This document shows positions 1 to 9,294 of a stretch of DNA of 64,000 nt, one piece after another (position 1 is the first letter of the stretch; each line of letters opens with the position of its first letter). Below the pieces are notes generated by a model. The model was given only the letters and a program-made list of their open reading frames with translations. It ran no database searches and was not told the DNA's origin. Both the position numbers and the translations under genes were made by a program. Origin of the DNA: Pseudomonas viridiflava (GTDB lineage: Bacteria; Pseudomonadota; Gammaproteobacteria; Pseudomonadales; Pseudomonadaceae); contig NZ_UTVH01000001.1 in NCBI RefSeq assembly GCF_900585905.1, positions 310,001-374,000 on the forward strand. The letters are read 5' to 3'.

Positions 1-1087
1 AGGACAGGCTTGGGCCGCTGATCTTGCTGCCGTCGGTGCGCGTGTATTCGCCCAGGTAGACGTTGCGGATGCCTTTGCCGTTGTAGAAGTGCGAGTTGTG
101 CGTGTTGTCGCTGAAGCAGTCGTGCTCGTCTTCGCTGGAATTGGCTTCCAGTGCCACTTTCATGCGCTCGCCAGCCAGTTCGCCCAATGAAAGGCTGCCC
201 ATGCCGAACAGCATCTTGCGCAGGCCGCTTTCCCCCGATTCTGCCTCCAGCGTGGCGCGATAGTTATCAGCGACGCCGGCTTTCCAGTTATTGGACATTT
301 CTTCCAGATCACTGACCAGCAGCTCGGTCACTGCGCTCAGGTAGGCGCGGCGACGATCATTGTGCCCGCCAGTGCCGCCTGCACCCTGAATGTAGTCGGA
401 AGCCGGACGCTCGCCCGCGCCCGGGCCATTGCCGTGCAGGTCCTGGCCCCAGAGGAGGAACTCGATGGCGTGATAGCCGGTGGCGACGTTGGCCTCGGAG
501 CCGCCCAGTTCGTTGAGGCTGGCCAGGGTTTCAGGGGTAATGTCCTTGACGTCAACCTTGTCTTCGCCGACCTGGACTTCAGTGTTGGCGATGATGTTGG
601 CGGTGGCGCCGGGGTTGCCCAGGGCGTGTTGGTAATCTTTGGCGACGTAATCGATCAGGCCTTCGTCCAGGGGCCAGGCGTTAACCTGTCCTTCCCAGTC
701 GTCGATGATGGTGTTGCCGAAGCGAAAGACTTCACTCTGCATGTAAGGCACACGAGCCGCCACCCAAGCGTCACGGGCGGCCTTGAGGGTCTTGTCGTTC
801 GGGGTGGCGAGGAAATCGTTGACAGCACTGCGCAAGGCTTTGGCTGCGGTTTCGGCATCGCTGAAAACGGCCGAGACCATGTTGGTGTAGTTGGCGACAA
901 CGGCTTTGGCGGCAGCGTCATTCGTTTGCGTGGCAGCACCGGTTGCTGGCGCAGCAGGTGCAGGCGCGGCGGCTGGCGCCGGAGCAGCAGCAGGGGCTGG
1001 CGCTGTCGGCTTCTTCTCGTCGCCACAACCGGCAAGGGAAATTGCGATGGCCAGCAGACTAGCGGTTGCCAAAGGCATACGAATCAT
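1..1087 (-). CDS. Imelysin-family (peptidase M75-like) lipoprotein, 3' end outside window
   Basis: Open reading frame from ATG at 1087 leftwards to the window edge without a stop, so the C-terminus is missing. It starts with a lipoprotein signal peptide (hydrophobic core 5-18, lipobox LAGC with Cys21) and a Pro/Ala-rich linker at about 29-48. The imelysin hallmark GxHxxE appears as GYHAIE at residues 204-209, followed by FLLWGQD. Imelysin-like proteins (IrpA, EfeO relatives, P. aeruginosa IcmP) are periplasmic or outer-membrane proteins linked to iron; peptidase activity is debated. The ribosome site is a weak CAGGA. The predicted place is the outer face of the envelope, anchored by lipid. 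In P. aeruginosa an imelysin gene also lies near bifA, which fits the neighbourhood here. Confidence 0.9.
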   Translation of the reverse strand, partial: MIRMPLATASLLAIAISLAGCGDEKKPTAPAPAAAPAPAAAPAPAAPATGAATQTNDAAAKAVVANYTNMVSAVFSDAETAAKALRSAVNDFLATPNDKTLKAARDAWVAARVPYMQSEVFRFGNTIIDDWEGQVNAWPLDEGLIDYVAKDYQHALGNPGATANIIANTEVQVGEDKVDVKDITPETLASLNELGGSEANVATGYHAIEFLLWGQDLHGNGPGAGERPASDYIQGAGGTGGHNDRRRAYLSAVTELLVSDLEEMSNNWKAGVADNYRATLEAESGESGLRKMLFGMGSLSLGELAGERMKVALEANSSEDEHDCFSDNTHNSHFYNGKGIRNVYLGEYTRTDGSKISGPSLS

Positions 1088-1315
1088 GACGGAAATCCTG
1101 CATCAGAGGGGATCGAGGCGGTTACGCCCTAAAAAAGCTGCCACATAATGCGAAAGATTTGCATTCGATGTAAAGGCCTAATCCCAAGGCGGGAACATAA
1201 CCTCGAGAGTGCTTGTAACAAAGGGTTTCGCAGCAGGTCGGCCCTTTCGTGAGCATGACATGTGAGAGCGCGTGCTCGCGAAGGCATCCTCTGGGGCCAA
1301 TGGATTTCAGAGCGG

Positions 1316-3367
1316 CTACGAGACCTGGGCGGCGGACTGTTGCGCCTGTTTCAGGTAGGCGAGCAGTTCGCGGGCGGGGAGGGGCTTGCTGTACAGGTAG
1401 CCCTGGCCCTCGTGGCAGCCCTCGGCGACGATGTACGCTTCCTGTTCCCGGGTTTCCACGCCTTCAGCGATGACTTGCATGCCCAGGCTCTTGCCCAGCT
1501 GGATGATGGCCCGGACGATGGTGGCGTCATCGTCGTCATCGATCAGGTCCTGAACAAAGCCCTTGTCGATCTTGATCTTGTCCAGCGGCAGGCTCTTGAG
1601 GTAACTCAACGACGAATAGCCGGTGCCAAAATCGTCAATGGCGATCAACGCGCCGGAGCGGCGCAGGCTGAGCAGGTGTTGCGCTGCGGTGCTGATATCT
1701 TCCATCAGCCCGGTTTCGGTGACTTCAAGCTCCAGGCTGCGCGGGGGCAACCGATAGATCTGCATGAGGTTGTTGACCACCCGCGGCAACTCGGCGTGGT
1801 GCAACTGAACGGTGGAAAGATTGACCGCCATGCGCAGATCGGCAAAGCCCTGGTCATGCCATTCGCGCAATTGCCGACAGGCCTGATCAAGCACCCATTC
1901 GCCGATGGCGATGATGGTCCCGTTCTGCTCGGCCAGCGGAATGAACGAGTCAGGGGGCACCATGCCATGCTCGGGATGCTGCCAGCGAATCAGCGCCTCG
2001 ACGCCCACCACGCGGTGGTCCCGATAACTGATCTGCGGCTGATAGACCAGAAACAACTGGTTGCGCGGCAGGGCTTCGCGCAGGTCTTTTTCCAGCTCGC
2101 GGCGGCGGCGCATTTCGCTGTCGACGCTGGCGATATAAAACTGATAGCGGTTGCGCGAGCGGGATTTGGCCAGCGTCATGGTCTGCTCGGCCTTCTGCAG
2201 CAGCTTCTCGGTGCTGTCCCCATCCTCCGGGAACAGGGTGATGCCGATGGTGGCGCGCAGGCGGATCTGCTGTTGCTCGATCAAGAACGGCGCTTCCAGG
2301 TCATCGAGTATATTTTGCGCCAGCTCGGCAGCTTCGTAAGGCTGTTCGATGTCAGCCTGCACCAGCGCGAACTGATCGCCGCCCAGCCGCGCCAGGGCGC
2401 CGAGCCGACCGCTGTGGCTGCGCAGGCGGTCTGCCAGGGCCAGCAGCAATTGGTCACCCAGCTGATAGCTGAATTGTTCGTTGATGCCTTTGAAGTCATC
2501 GAGCCCGACACACAGCACCGCCACCCGCCGCTGCAGGCGACCAGCGTCGATCAGCACGCGGTCGAGCTGCTGCTGCAGCTGAAGGCGATTGGGCAGGCCG
2601 GTGAGGAAGTCATACATGGCCATGCGCAGCAGGCTGTTTTCAGCTTCATGGCGCAAATGGGTGTTGCGTTCGATGGAAGCCAGCAGCTGGTTGGCAGTGT
2701 TGACCCAGATCCCCAGTTCGTTCTTTTCATGGCCTTTGAGCTGCGGCAACTGGTGTTCGCTGGGGCGATCAGGATTGATGTTGATCAGGTGCTCGATGAT
2801 GCGTGACAGCGGTTTGGTCAGCAGCCAGTGATAGACCAGATACAGCACCAACCCCATGGCCAGGGCGCGCAACACGCCGGACACGAAGATGATCACGGCA
2901 TTGACGATGAAGCTGTCGCCATAGGTCGCGGTGTCGAGGGTGATCTTCAAGTCACCGTAATATTCGCTGTAGGGGCTGCGTCCGACCAGTTGGGTGGTAA
3001 AGGAGCGTTCCTGGCCCAGGATCGGGTCTGTCAGCCAGCGGGTAGGCGTGTGCTGCAGCTCGCGGTGCTTTTCGGCGAGCAGTGTCTCGTTGGGATGACC
3101 GATGGAGGCCATGCGCACGGCGCTGTCCTGAAACAGCCCTTCGATGACTTGCATGCCCATTTCCCGATCCAGGCTATAGACGGCCTGCGTCGAGGGATCG
3201 CGAAACATGTCGAGGATCCGCCCCGCATCGGTGGCCACCGCCTGGCGGGTCTTGTAGGCGTCATAGACAATCTGCGCACAGCTCAATACCACGCCCACAG
3301 CCAGCGCCGACAACAGCACCACGCGCAGCAACTTCACAGACAGGCTGTTTTTGAGTTCCAGCTTCAA
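1316..3367 (-). CDS. bifA: BifA, cyclic-di-GMP phosphodiesterase (GGDQF-EAL)
   Basis: 683-residue inner-membrane protein with a transmembrane helix near 13-33, a periplasmic segment, a second membrane helix at about 150-180, a HAMP-like region, then GGDEF-like and EAL domains. The cyclase motif is degenerate (GGDQF, 329-333), while the phosphodiesterase motif EAL is intact (457-459) and followed by the usual IDDFGTGYSSL block. This is the known pattern of BifA, which degrades c-di-GMP and favours motility over biofilm. I chose the TTG start at 3367 because AAGGAAT lies seven bases upstream and BifA proteins begin with this MKL-type sequence; an ATG 14 codons further upstream has no such site. 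Adjacent to sodB, as in P. aeruginosa. Confidence 0.93.
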   Translation of the reverse strand: MKLELKNSLSVKLLRVVLLSALAVGVVLSCAQIVYDAYKTRQAVATDAGRILDMFRDPSTQAVYSLDREMGMQVIEGLFQDSAVRMASIGHPNETLLAEKHRELQHTPTRWLTDPILGQERSFTTQLVGRSPYSEYYGDLKITLDTATYGDSFIVNAVIIFVSGVLRALAMGLVLYLVYHWLLTKPLSRIIEHLININPDRPSEHQLPQLKGHEKNELGIWVNTANQLLASIERNTHLRHEAENSLLRMAMYDFLTGLPNRLQLQQQLDRVLIDAGRLQRRVAVLCVGLDDFKGINEQFSYQLGDQLLLALADRLRSHSGRLGALARLGGDQFALVQADIEQPYEAAELAQNILDDLEAPFLIEQQQIRLRATIGITLFPEDGDSTEKLLQKAEQTMTLAKSRSRNRYQFYIASVDSEMRRRRELEKDLREALPRNQLFLVYQPQISYRDHRVVGVEALIRWQHPEHGMVPPDSFIPLAEQNGTIIAIGEWVLDQACRQLREWHDQGFADLRMAVNLSTVQLHHAELPRVVNNLMQIYRLPPRSLELEVTETGLMEDISTAAQHLLSLRRSGALIAIDDFGTGYSSLSYLKSLPLDKIKIDKGFVQDLIDDDDDATIVRAIIQLGKSLGMQVIAEGVETREQEAYIVAEGCHEGQGYLYSKPLPARELLAYLKQAQQSAAQVS

Positions 3368-3609
3368 GTGGTTATTCCTTAATCCATGCCGGGTGCTTAA
3401 GCCTTGCAACCACCACGCCAGCGGCGGCCATCGGGTTGCCCCATCGGCGTCGCCTGCGTTTCCATGATCCGACCTGACCGTGTAGTAAAGTCAGGCATTC
3501 CCGCTGTGTCGGATTAAAACCCGTGTAACTTGAACGCCATCAATGCGAAAGTGGTAATACCAATACGCTATTAGCTATAGACAATACATCAACGGTTTTA
3601 GCGCAGACG

Positions 3610-3639
3610 AAAAAAAACCCGGCGATGGCCGGGTTTTTT
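3610..3639 (-). terminator. Bidirectional-looking intrinsic terminator of sodB
   Basis: Six-base-pair GC stem CCCGGC/GCCGGG with loop GATG, flanked by an A-run on one side and a T-run on the other. It lies 13 bases past the sodB stop codon and so ends that transcript on the minus strand; the flanking A/T runs would also let it work in the other direction. Confidence 0.9.
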
Positions 3640-3652
3640 CGCGGTGCTGAAA

Positions 3653-4234
3653 TCAGGCGGCGTATTGCTTGGCCACGAAATCCCAGTTGACCAGATTCCA
3701 GAACGCTTCGACGTACTTCGGACGCAGATTGCGGTAGTCGATGTAGTAGGCGTGTTCCCAGACATCGCAGGTCAGCAACGGGATGTCGCCGCTGGTCATC
3801 GGGTTGCCCGCGCCGATGGTGCTGGCCAGGGCCAGGGAACCGTCAGCTTTCTTCACCAGCCAGCCCCAACCGGAACCGAAGGTGCCGATGGACGTTTTGC
3901 TGAATTCTTCTTTGAACTTGTCGAACGAGCCAAAGGCGGCAGAGATGGCATCAGCCAGCGCGCCTGTCGGTTCGCCACCGGCATTGGGCGCCAGGCAGTT
4001 CCAGTAAAAGGTGTGGTTCCAGACCTGGGCGGCGTTGTTGAAAATGCCACCTGAAGATGTCTTGATGATTTCTTCCAGGGTCTTGCCTTCGAACTCGGTA
4101 CCAGGCACCAGGTTGTTCAGGTTCACCACGTAGGTGTTGTGGTGCTTGTCGTGGTGATATTCCAGTGTCTCTGCGGAAATGTGCGGCACCAGAGCATCTT
4201 TGGCGTAGGGCAGCGGCGGCAATTCAAAAGCCAT
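3653..4234 (-). CDS. sodB: Iron superoxide dismutase SodB
   Basis: 193 residues, the normal Fe-SOD length. It dismutates superoxide in the cytoplasm. The four metal ligands are visible: His27 (EYHHDKHH), His74 (VWNHTFYW), and Asp and His in DVWEHAYY at about 157 and 161. The GSGWGWL and NLVNWDF blocks are typical of the Fe/Mn family; the Gln in the FNNAAQVWN segment (residue 70) supports iron rather than manganese. It is a single gene with its own terminator downstream and sits next to bifA as in other pseudomonads. Confidence 0.97.
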   Translation of the reverse strand: MAFELPPLPYAKDALVPHISAETLEYHHDKHHNTYVVNLNNLVPGTEFEGKTLEEIIKTSSGGIFNNAAQVWNHTFYWNCLAPNAGGEPTGALADAISAAFGSFDKFKEEFSKTSIGTFGSGWGWLVKKADGSLALASTIGAGNPMTSGDIPLLTCDVWEHAYYIDYRNLRPKYVEAFWNLVNWDFVAKQYAA

Positions 4235-4445
4235 GGTTTATCTCCTAATCAGGTCGGTTGCGTTAAGCGCAAGGCCGATCACGGGCGGCCAGACAGAACA
4301 TGCACCGGTGAGTTTTTACTCTTTGCGGCGCAGGGGCTGGATCATAGCACCGGGCCCTGCCCTTAACCATGCAACAACTGTGTGGGATAGAGGTTCCAGT
4401 GGCGTGGGCAAAAAAGGCCGCAATAAGTGCCTGAAGGGAGGCGCT

Positions 4446-5048
4446 TCAGGCTGAGCGGATCAGCTGCACGGCGACACTGAACATCATCACCGCCACCATC
4501 AGGTCCAGCAGGCGCCAGGTGGCGGGCCGCGCCAGCCAGGGTGCCAGCCATGCCGCGCCGAGTGCCAGCAGCGTAAACCACAACAGTGAGGCGCTGGCGG
4601 CGCCCGCGACGTAAGCGCCGGGTACGGACTGCTGGGCGCCCAGTGAGCCGATGAGCAATACCGTGTCGATATACACGTGAGGATTGAGCAATGTCACCGC
4701 CAGCGCGCTGAGCAGCACGGCCCGCCGCGAGCGCTGTCCAGTGGCCTGATGGTGTTGCAGGCTTTGTCGCGAACAGGCGCGGCGCAGGGCCTGACTGCCG
4801 TACCAGAGCAGAAACATCACCCCGCCCCAGCGGGCAATGGCCAGCAGCACAGGGCTCTGCGCCAGCAGGCTGGCCAGGCCGAATACGCCGGCAGCCACCA
4901 GCAGCGCGTCACAGGCGATGCAGACGAGCGCAACCGGGACGTGATGCTCGCGGCGCAATCCTTGCGCGAGCACGAAGGCGTTCTGCGCGCCAATGGCCAT
5001 GATCAGGCCGAACGCGATGAGCACGCCGTTGAGATAGCTTTGCCACAT
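4446..5048 (-). CDS. argO: LysE/ArgO-family basic amino-acid exporter
   Basis: 200-residue membrane protein with about six hydrophobic segments and the family signature GLIMAIGAQNAFVLAQG near the N-terminus, plus LLNPHVYIDT in the middle. ArgO/LysE export arginine or lysine across the inner membrane. Start chosen at the internal ATG 5048 (MWQSYLNG) with a TGGAG site upstream, five codons after the longest possible start. It is divergent from an ArgP-type LysR regulator, the same pairing as argO/argP in enterics, which suggests regulation by intracellular basic amino acids. An inverted repeat GCCTGAAG/CTTCAGGC overlaps the stop codon and may aid termination, though the T-run is displaced. Confidence 0.9.
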   Translation of the reverse strand: MWQSYLNGVLIAFGLIMAIGAQNAFVLAQGLRREHHVPVALVCIACDALLVAAGVFGLASLLAQSPVLLAIARWGGVMFLLWYGSQALRRACSRQSLQHHQATGQRSRRAVLLSALAVTLLNPHVYIDTVLLIGSLGAQQSVPGAYVAGAASASLLWFTLLALGAAWLAPWLARPATWRLLDLMVAVMMFSVAVQLIRSA

Positions 5049-5155
5049 GAAAGATTGCTCCACGATTATTCAGGACCCGTAATTTGTCTGGCGATTGTGA
5101 AGAGACTCAAGGTATAAGAAAAACCAATCTTGCTGATCGCTCATTAGGAAAACTG

Positions 5156-6052
5156 ATGTTCGACTATAAACTGCTCTCGGCGCTGGCAGCGGTCATCGAA
5201 CAGGCCGGGTTCGAGCGTGCGGCGCAGGTGCTGGGGCTGTCGCAGTCGGCCGTGTCGCAACGGATCAAGTTGCTGGAAGCGCGTATCGGCCAGCCGGTGC
5301 TGGTACGCGCCACGCCGCCGACGCCCACTGATATCGGCCGCCGCCTGCTCAATCATGTGCAGCAAGTGCGCTTGCTGGAGCGGGATTTGCAAAGTCAGGT
5401 GCCAGCGCTGAACGAAGAAGGCCTGCCGGAACGCTTGCGCATTGCCCTCAACGCCGACAGCCTGGCGACCTGGTGGGCGCCCGCGATTGGTGACTTCTGC
5501 GCCCGGCATAACCTGCTGCTGGACCTCATCGTCGAAGATCAGGATGTGGGCCTCAAACGCATGCGCGCCGGTGACGTGGCGGCCTGCCTGTGCGGCAGCG
5601 AGCGACCGGTCGCAGGCGCGCGCAGCCTGGCGCTGGGTGCCATGCGCTACCGTGGCGTGGCCAGCCCGGCCTTCATCGAGCGCCATTTCCCCCAGGGTTT
5701 CGAGGCCCATCGTTTGGCCCGCACCCCGGCGCTGGTATTTGGTCCGGACGATCTGCTGCAGCACCGTTTTCTGACGGCATTGGGCGTGCAGGGCGGATTC
5801 GAGCATCATCTGTGTCCGTCTTCCGAAGGATTCCTGCGCATGACCGAGGCGGGCGTGGCCTGGGGGCTGGTGCCGGAAATTCAGGTGCGCGAGCAGTTGC
5901 GTTGCGGCTCGCTGGTCGAGTTCGCCGCAGACAATCCAGTCGATGTGCCGCTGTACTGGCATCATTGGCGCAACGGTGGGCAGTTGCTCAACAGGCTGAC
6001 CGACCATCTGGCGCAGCAGGCCGGTCAGTGGCTGGTGCCCCTGACGGCGTAA
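5156..6052 (+). CDS. argP: ArgP (IciA)-type LysR transcription regulator
   Basis: 298 residues. N-terminal winged helix-turn-helix (AAQVLGLSQSAVSQRIKLLEARIG, about 22-45) and a C-terminal periplasmic-binding-like effector domain. The start MFDYKLL is preceded by TAGGAA. The sequence resembles ArgP, which senses lysine and arginine and activates argO. The divergent exporter next door supports this assignment; the intergenic region (5049-5155) is the likely operator. Cytoplasmic DNA-binding protein. Confidence 0.9.
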   Translation: MFDYKLLSALAAVIEQAGFERAAQVLGLSQSAVSQRIKLLEARIGQPVLVRATPPTPTDIGRRLLNHVQQVRLLERDLQSQVPALNEEGLPERLRIALNADSLATWWAPAIGDFCARHNLLLDLIVEDQDVGLKRMRAGDVAACLCGSERPVAGARSLALGAMRYRGVASPAFIERHFPQGFEAHRLARTPALVFGPDDLLQHRFLTALGVQGGFEHHLCPSSEGFLRMTEAGVAWGLVPEIQVREQLRCGSLVEFAADNPVDVPLYWHHWRNGGQLLNRLTDHLAQQAGQWLVPLTA

Positions 6053-6088
6053 TCAGTTACACCGAAACGAATTCGAACGGAGTGGGAA

Positions 6089-7081
6089 ATGAAGATTCTG
6101 GTCACCGGCGCAAGCGGTTTCATCGGCGGACGCTTTGCGCGGTTTGCCCTGGAGCAGGGCTTCAGCGTGCGGGTTAATGGCCGTCGCGCCGAGGGTGTCG
6201 CGCATCTGGTCAGCCGTGGCGCGCAGTACATCCAGGGTGACCTGAGCAATGCCGATCTGGTCAACGTCATCTGCCAGGATGTCGACGCCGTGGTGCACTG
6301 CGCCGGTGCCGTCGGCGTCTGGGGGCGTCGGCAGGATTTCGTGCAGGGCAATGTGCTAGTGACCGAAAACGTGGTGGAAGCCTGCCTCAAGCAGAAAGTC
6401 CAACGACTGGTGCACCTGTCTTCGCCGTCGATCTACTTCGATGGTCAGTCGCATCTGGACATTCGTGAGGATCAGGTGCCCCGGCGTTTCAACAACCACT
6501 ACGCGGCCACCAAGTACCTGGCCGAGCAAAAAGTATTCGGCGCCCAGGAGTTCGGTCTTGAAGTGATCGCGCTGCGCCCGCGTTTTGTTACCGGCGCGGG
6601 CGACACCAGCATTTTCCCGCGGCTTTTGAACATGCAGCGTTCGGGGCGGCTGTCGATCATTGGCAAGGGTTTGAACAAGGTCGACTTCACCAGCATGCAC
6701 AACCTCAACGAGGCGCTGCTGGCCAGTCTGCTGGCGCAGGGTTCGGCGTTGGGCCAGGCCTACAACATCAGTAACGGAACGCCGGTGCCGGTCTGGGACG
6801 CGGTCAACTACGTGATGCGCCGGATGCAGTTGCCGCAGGTCACGCGTTACCGTTCGCTGGGTCTTGCGTACAGTGCCGCAGCCATCAACGAAGGCGCCTG
6901 CCTGCTCTGGCCGGGGCGCCCTGAGCCGACACTGACGCGTCTGGGCATGCAGGTCATGAGTCGCGATTTCACCCTGGATATCAGCCGCGCCCGGCAGTAC
7001 CTGAATTACGAGCCGCGCGTCAGCCTGTGGGCCGCGCTGGATGAGTTCTGTGACTGGTGGCAAGCGCAACAGAATGTGTGA
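6089..7081 (+). CDS. NAD-dependent epimerase/dehydratase (extended SDR)
   Basis: 330 residues. Rossmann nucleotide-binding motif TGASGFIG at residues 6-13 and the catalytic YxxxK as YAATK after the HLSSPSIYFDG segment; both are standard for extended short-chain dehydrogenases of the 3-beta-hydroxysteroid dehydrogenase/epimerase type. The substrate cannot be told from sequence. It begins 36 bases after argP in the same direction and may be cotranscribed. A homologous oxidoreductase lies at this place in P. aeruginosa. Confidence 0.85.
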   Translation: MKILVTGASGFIGGRFARFALEQGFSVRVNGRRAEGVAHLVSRGAQYIQGDLSNADLVNVICQDVDAVVHCAGAVGVWGRRQDFVQGNVLVTENVVEACLKQKVQRLVHLSSPSIYFDGQSHLDIREDQVPRRFNNHYAATKYLAEQKVFGAQEFGLEVIALRPRFVTGAGDTSIFPRLLNMQRSGRLSIIGKGLNKVDFTSMHNLNEALLASLLAQGSALGQAYNISNGTPVPVWDAVNYVMRRMQLPQVTRYRSLGLAYSAAAINEGACLLWPGRPEPTLTRLGMQVMSRDFTLDISRARQYLNYEPRVSLWAALDEFCDWWQAQQNV

Positions 7082-7205
7082 CCGCCCTGCCGGGCCAGGG
7101 TCTGTCCCCGTTTCATCGCGGTGGTGAAACAAGAACAGACCTGGCGTAGGGGTTATACTCGCGGGCTTCATTTACCCATCTTCAGCGTTTCAGACAGGTT
7201 TCCTC

Positions 7206-8054
7206 ATGCGTAACGATCCTTATGACGACATTGATGACGTGCCACCTCTCAGCGCCAAGGACGATGACGACGATTTACCGCCGACCAACACGGCAGCCCG
7301 CCAGCGCACCACGGTTTACTCTCGCGATACACCGGTGGTGAAGGTCAGGGCGGCGAGCGTCGGGCCCTTGTGGGCGCTGGTTGGCGCGTTGTTTATTGCC
7401 TTCTGCGGCCTGGGCTGGTGGAGCTTTCAGCAGATTTCGCTGATGGAGCAGCAACTGGTGGCGACCCAGGAAAGCTTTGCCCGCATCAGCGAAGAAGCGG
7501 CGGGGCGGCTGCAGGCGATTTCCGGCAAGGTGGTGGCGACTGAATCCGTAGCGGTGGATGGCGAAGCGTTGAAACAGCGCATCAAACTCATCGAAGATCA
7601 GATCGCCGATCAGGACAAGCAGCAGGAAGGCAGCGCGGGGCAACGTGATGCCTTGCAGCAGCAGTTGCAGCAGGTGACTGCCCAGGCTACGCAACAGCAG
7701 GCTGCCAACGCGCAAGTGCAGGAGCAGCTCAAGGCGTTGACCACGGAGCTCGCAACGCTTAAGAGCGCGATACCCGATTCCAAAAGCGTGCAGGGCGAAC
7801 TGGAAACGCAGCTCAAAGGCTTGAACGCCGATGTCGCCGCATTGAAGAAACAAGGCAACCCCGGCGCGGCCATCGAGCGCCTGGAGCAGGACCTGATTGT
7901 GCTTAAAAGCGAGCAGGAAAACCGTCCGGCGGCGGGTGCAACCGGAAGCAATACGGCGGAATTCGATGCCTTCCGCGCGCAGGTCACGCGCAACATCAAC
8001 ACGTTGCAAAGCCAGATCCAGACCCTGTCGCAGCAACTGAATGCCCGGCGCTAA
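7206..8054 (+). CDS. Single-pass membrane protein with long coiled coil
   Basis: 282 residues. A very acidic N-terminus (YDDIDDVPP, DDDDDLPP) is followed by one transmembrane helix at about 55-75 (LWALVGALFIAFCGLGWW). The rest is a Gln/Ala/Leu-rich coiled coil with heptad pattern to residue 282. Such proteins have been annotated as chromosome-segregation-ATPase-like because of the coiled coil, but there is no ATPase motif. The function is not known; the topology suggests an inner-membrane protein with a periplasmic coiled coil. Downstream lie two inverted repeats before the convergent xenB. Confidence 0.8.
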   Translation: MRNDPYDDIDDVPPLSAKDDDDDLPPTNTAARQRTTVYSRDTPVVKVRAASVGPLWALVGALFIAFCGLGWWSFQQISLMEQQLVATQESFARISEEAAGRLQAISGKVVATESVAVDGEALKQRIKLIEDQIADQDKQQEGSAGQRDALQQQLQQVTAQATQQQAANAQVQEQLKALTTELATLKSAIPDSKSVQGELETQLKGLNADVAALKKQGNPGAAIERLEQDLIVLKSEQENRPAAGATGSNTAEFDAFRAQVTRNINTLQSQIQTLSQQLNARR

Positions 8055-8109
8055 AACCTTCACCAGCATGGGTGCGATGACGGGGGGGCGGTCGAGCGAC
8101 CCTTCGCAT

Positions 8110-8150
8110 TAGCCGGGAAGGGGCTTGAGTAATCACCGCTTTCCCGGCTA
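8110..8150. repeat. Perfect 10-bp inverted repeat (TAGCCGGGAA)
   Basis: Arms TAGCCGGGAA at 8110-8119 and TTCCCGGCTA at 8141-8150, separated by 21 bases. It lies in the 160-bp gap between two convergent genes. No T-run follows, so a REP-like structure or transcript stabiliser is as likely as a terminator. Confidence 0.55.
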
Positions 8151-8168
8151 CAGCCGCTCCCCCGTCAG

Positions 8169-8197
8169 CCTGCGGGAGCCATGGATTCTCCCGCAGG
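8169..8197. terminator. Hairpin between convergent genes
   Basis: Perfect ten-base stem CCTGCGGGAG/CTCCCGCAGG with a nine-base loop, 18 bases before the 3' end of the xenB frame. It probably ends xenB transcription and, from the other side, read-through from the coiled-coil gene; the poly-T tract is poor. Confidence 0.6.
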
Positions 8198-8215
8198 GTT
8201 CAGCGCCGGAGCGTG

Positions 8216-9265
8216 TTACAGGGCCGGGTAGTCGATATAGCCCACCGGGCCTTTGGCGTAGAACGTTTCTGGATGCGGCTCGTTGAGCGGGGCGTCCTGT
8301 TGCAGACGGGCAGGCAGGTCAGGGTTGGCAATGAACGGCACACCGAATGCGACTGCATCGGCCGAACCCTTGGCCAGCCAGTCGTTGGCGCTTTCCTTGG
8401 TGAACTGCTCATTGGCGATGTAAGGGCCACCGAACACTTTCTTCAGTTGCGGGCCAATGCTGTCGCCTGCTTCGCGTTCCCGCGCACAGATGAAGGCGAT
8501 GCCACGCTTGCCCATTTCGGCAGCCACATAGCTGAAGGTTTCGGACAGATTCGCGTCGCCCATGTCATGCAGGTCAGCGCGTGGCGACAGGTGCAGGCCA
8601 ACGCGGCCAGCGCCCCATACGTCAATCGCAGCGTCGACCACTTCCAGCATCAGGCGCGCACGGTTTTCGACCGAGCCACCGTACTGATCGGTGCGCTGGT
8701 TGGTGCTGGTCTGCAGGAACTGATCAAGCAGATAGCCATTGGCACCGTGGATCTCCACGCCGTCGAAACCGGCAGCCTTGGCGTTTTCCGCACCGGTGCG
8801 GTACGCCTCGACGATCTCGGCGATTTCCGCCAGCTCAAGGGCACGCGGGGTCACGAAATCGGCTTTGGGACGAACCAGGCTGACGTGCCCGGCAGGCTTA
8901 ACTGCGCTGGGGGCGACCGGGGCTTCGTCATTCAGGTACATCGGGTGGGAGATGCGCCCCACATGCCACAACTGCATCATGATCTTGCCTTCAGCAGCAT
9001 GCACGGCCTTGGTGACGTTGCTCCAGCCACGCACCTGATCGTCGGACCAGATGCCCGGGGTGTCAGGATAGCCAACGCCCATGGGCATGACCGACGTGGC
9101 TTCGCTGATGATCAGGCCAGCCGATGCGCGTTGCACGTAATACTCGGCCATCATCGCATTGGGTACGCGACCTTCATCGGCGCGGCAGCGGGTCAGGGGG
9201 GCCATGATGATGCGGTTGGACAGTTGCAGATCGCCCAGGGTGATCGGGTCAAAAATGGTCGTCAT
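8216..9265 (-). CDS. xenB: Old-yellow-enzyme family reductase, XenB-like
   Basis: 349 residues, FMN-dependent TIM-barrel ene-reductase. Typical blocks: MAPLTRCRA near residue 22, the Trp/Gln flavin region MQLWHVGRISH, FDGVEIHGANGYLLDQFLQ (His and Asn that bind the substrate carbonyl), and TDQYGGSVENRARL. The family (NemA, XenB, glycerol-trinitrate reductase) uses NADPH to reduce activated C=C bonds or nitro groups. Preceded by a good AAGGATG site. It lies 29 bases after the MFS gene and downstream of the ArsR regulator on the same strand, suggesting electrophile-responsive expression. The same three-gene order occurs in P. aeruginosa. Confidence 0.93.
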   Translation of the reverse strand: MTTIFDPITLGDLQLSNRIIMAPLTRCRADEGRVPNAMMAEYYVQRASAGLIISEATSVMPMGVGYPDTPGIWSDDQVRGWSNVTKAVHAAEGKIMMQLWHVGRISHPMYLNDEAPVAPSAVKPAGHVSLVRPKADFVTPRALELAEIAEIVEAYRTGAENAKAAGFDGVEIHGANGYLLDQFLQTSTNQRTDQYGGSVENRARLMLEVVDAAIDVWGAGRVGLHLSPRADLHDMGDANLSETFSYVAAEMGKRGIAFICAREREAGDSIGPQLKKVFGGPYIANEQFTKESANDWLAKGSADAVAFGVPFIANPDLPARLQQDAPLNEPHPETFYAKGPVGYIDYPAL

Positions 9266-9294
9266 GTGTCACATCCTTTCAAATGTTCGAGTGA

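Noticed and set aside
1262..2806. Long plus-strand frame of 514 codons
   Set aside because: Lies opposite bifA. The minus frame has clear GGDEF/EAL domains; this one is a shadow from G+C-rich codon use.
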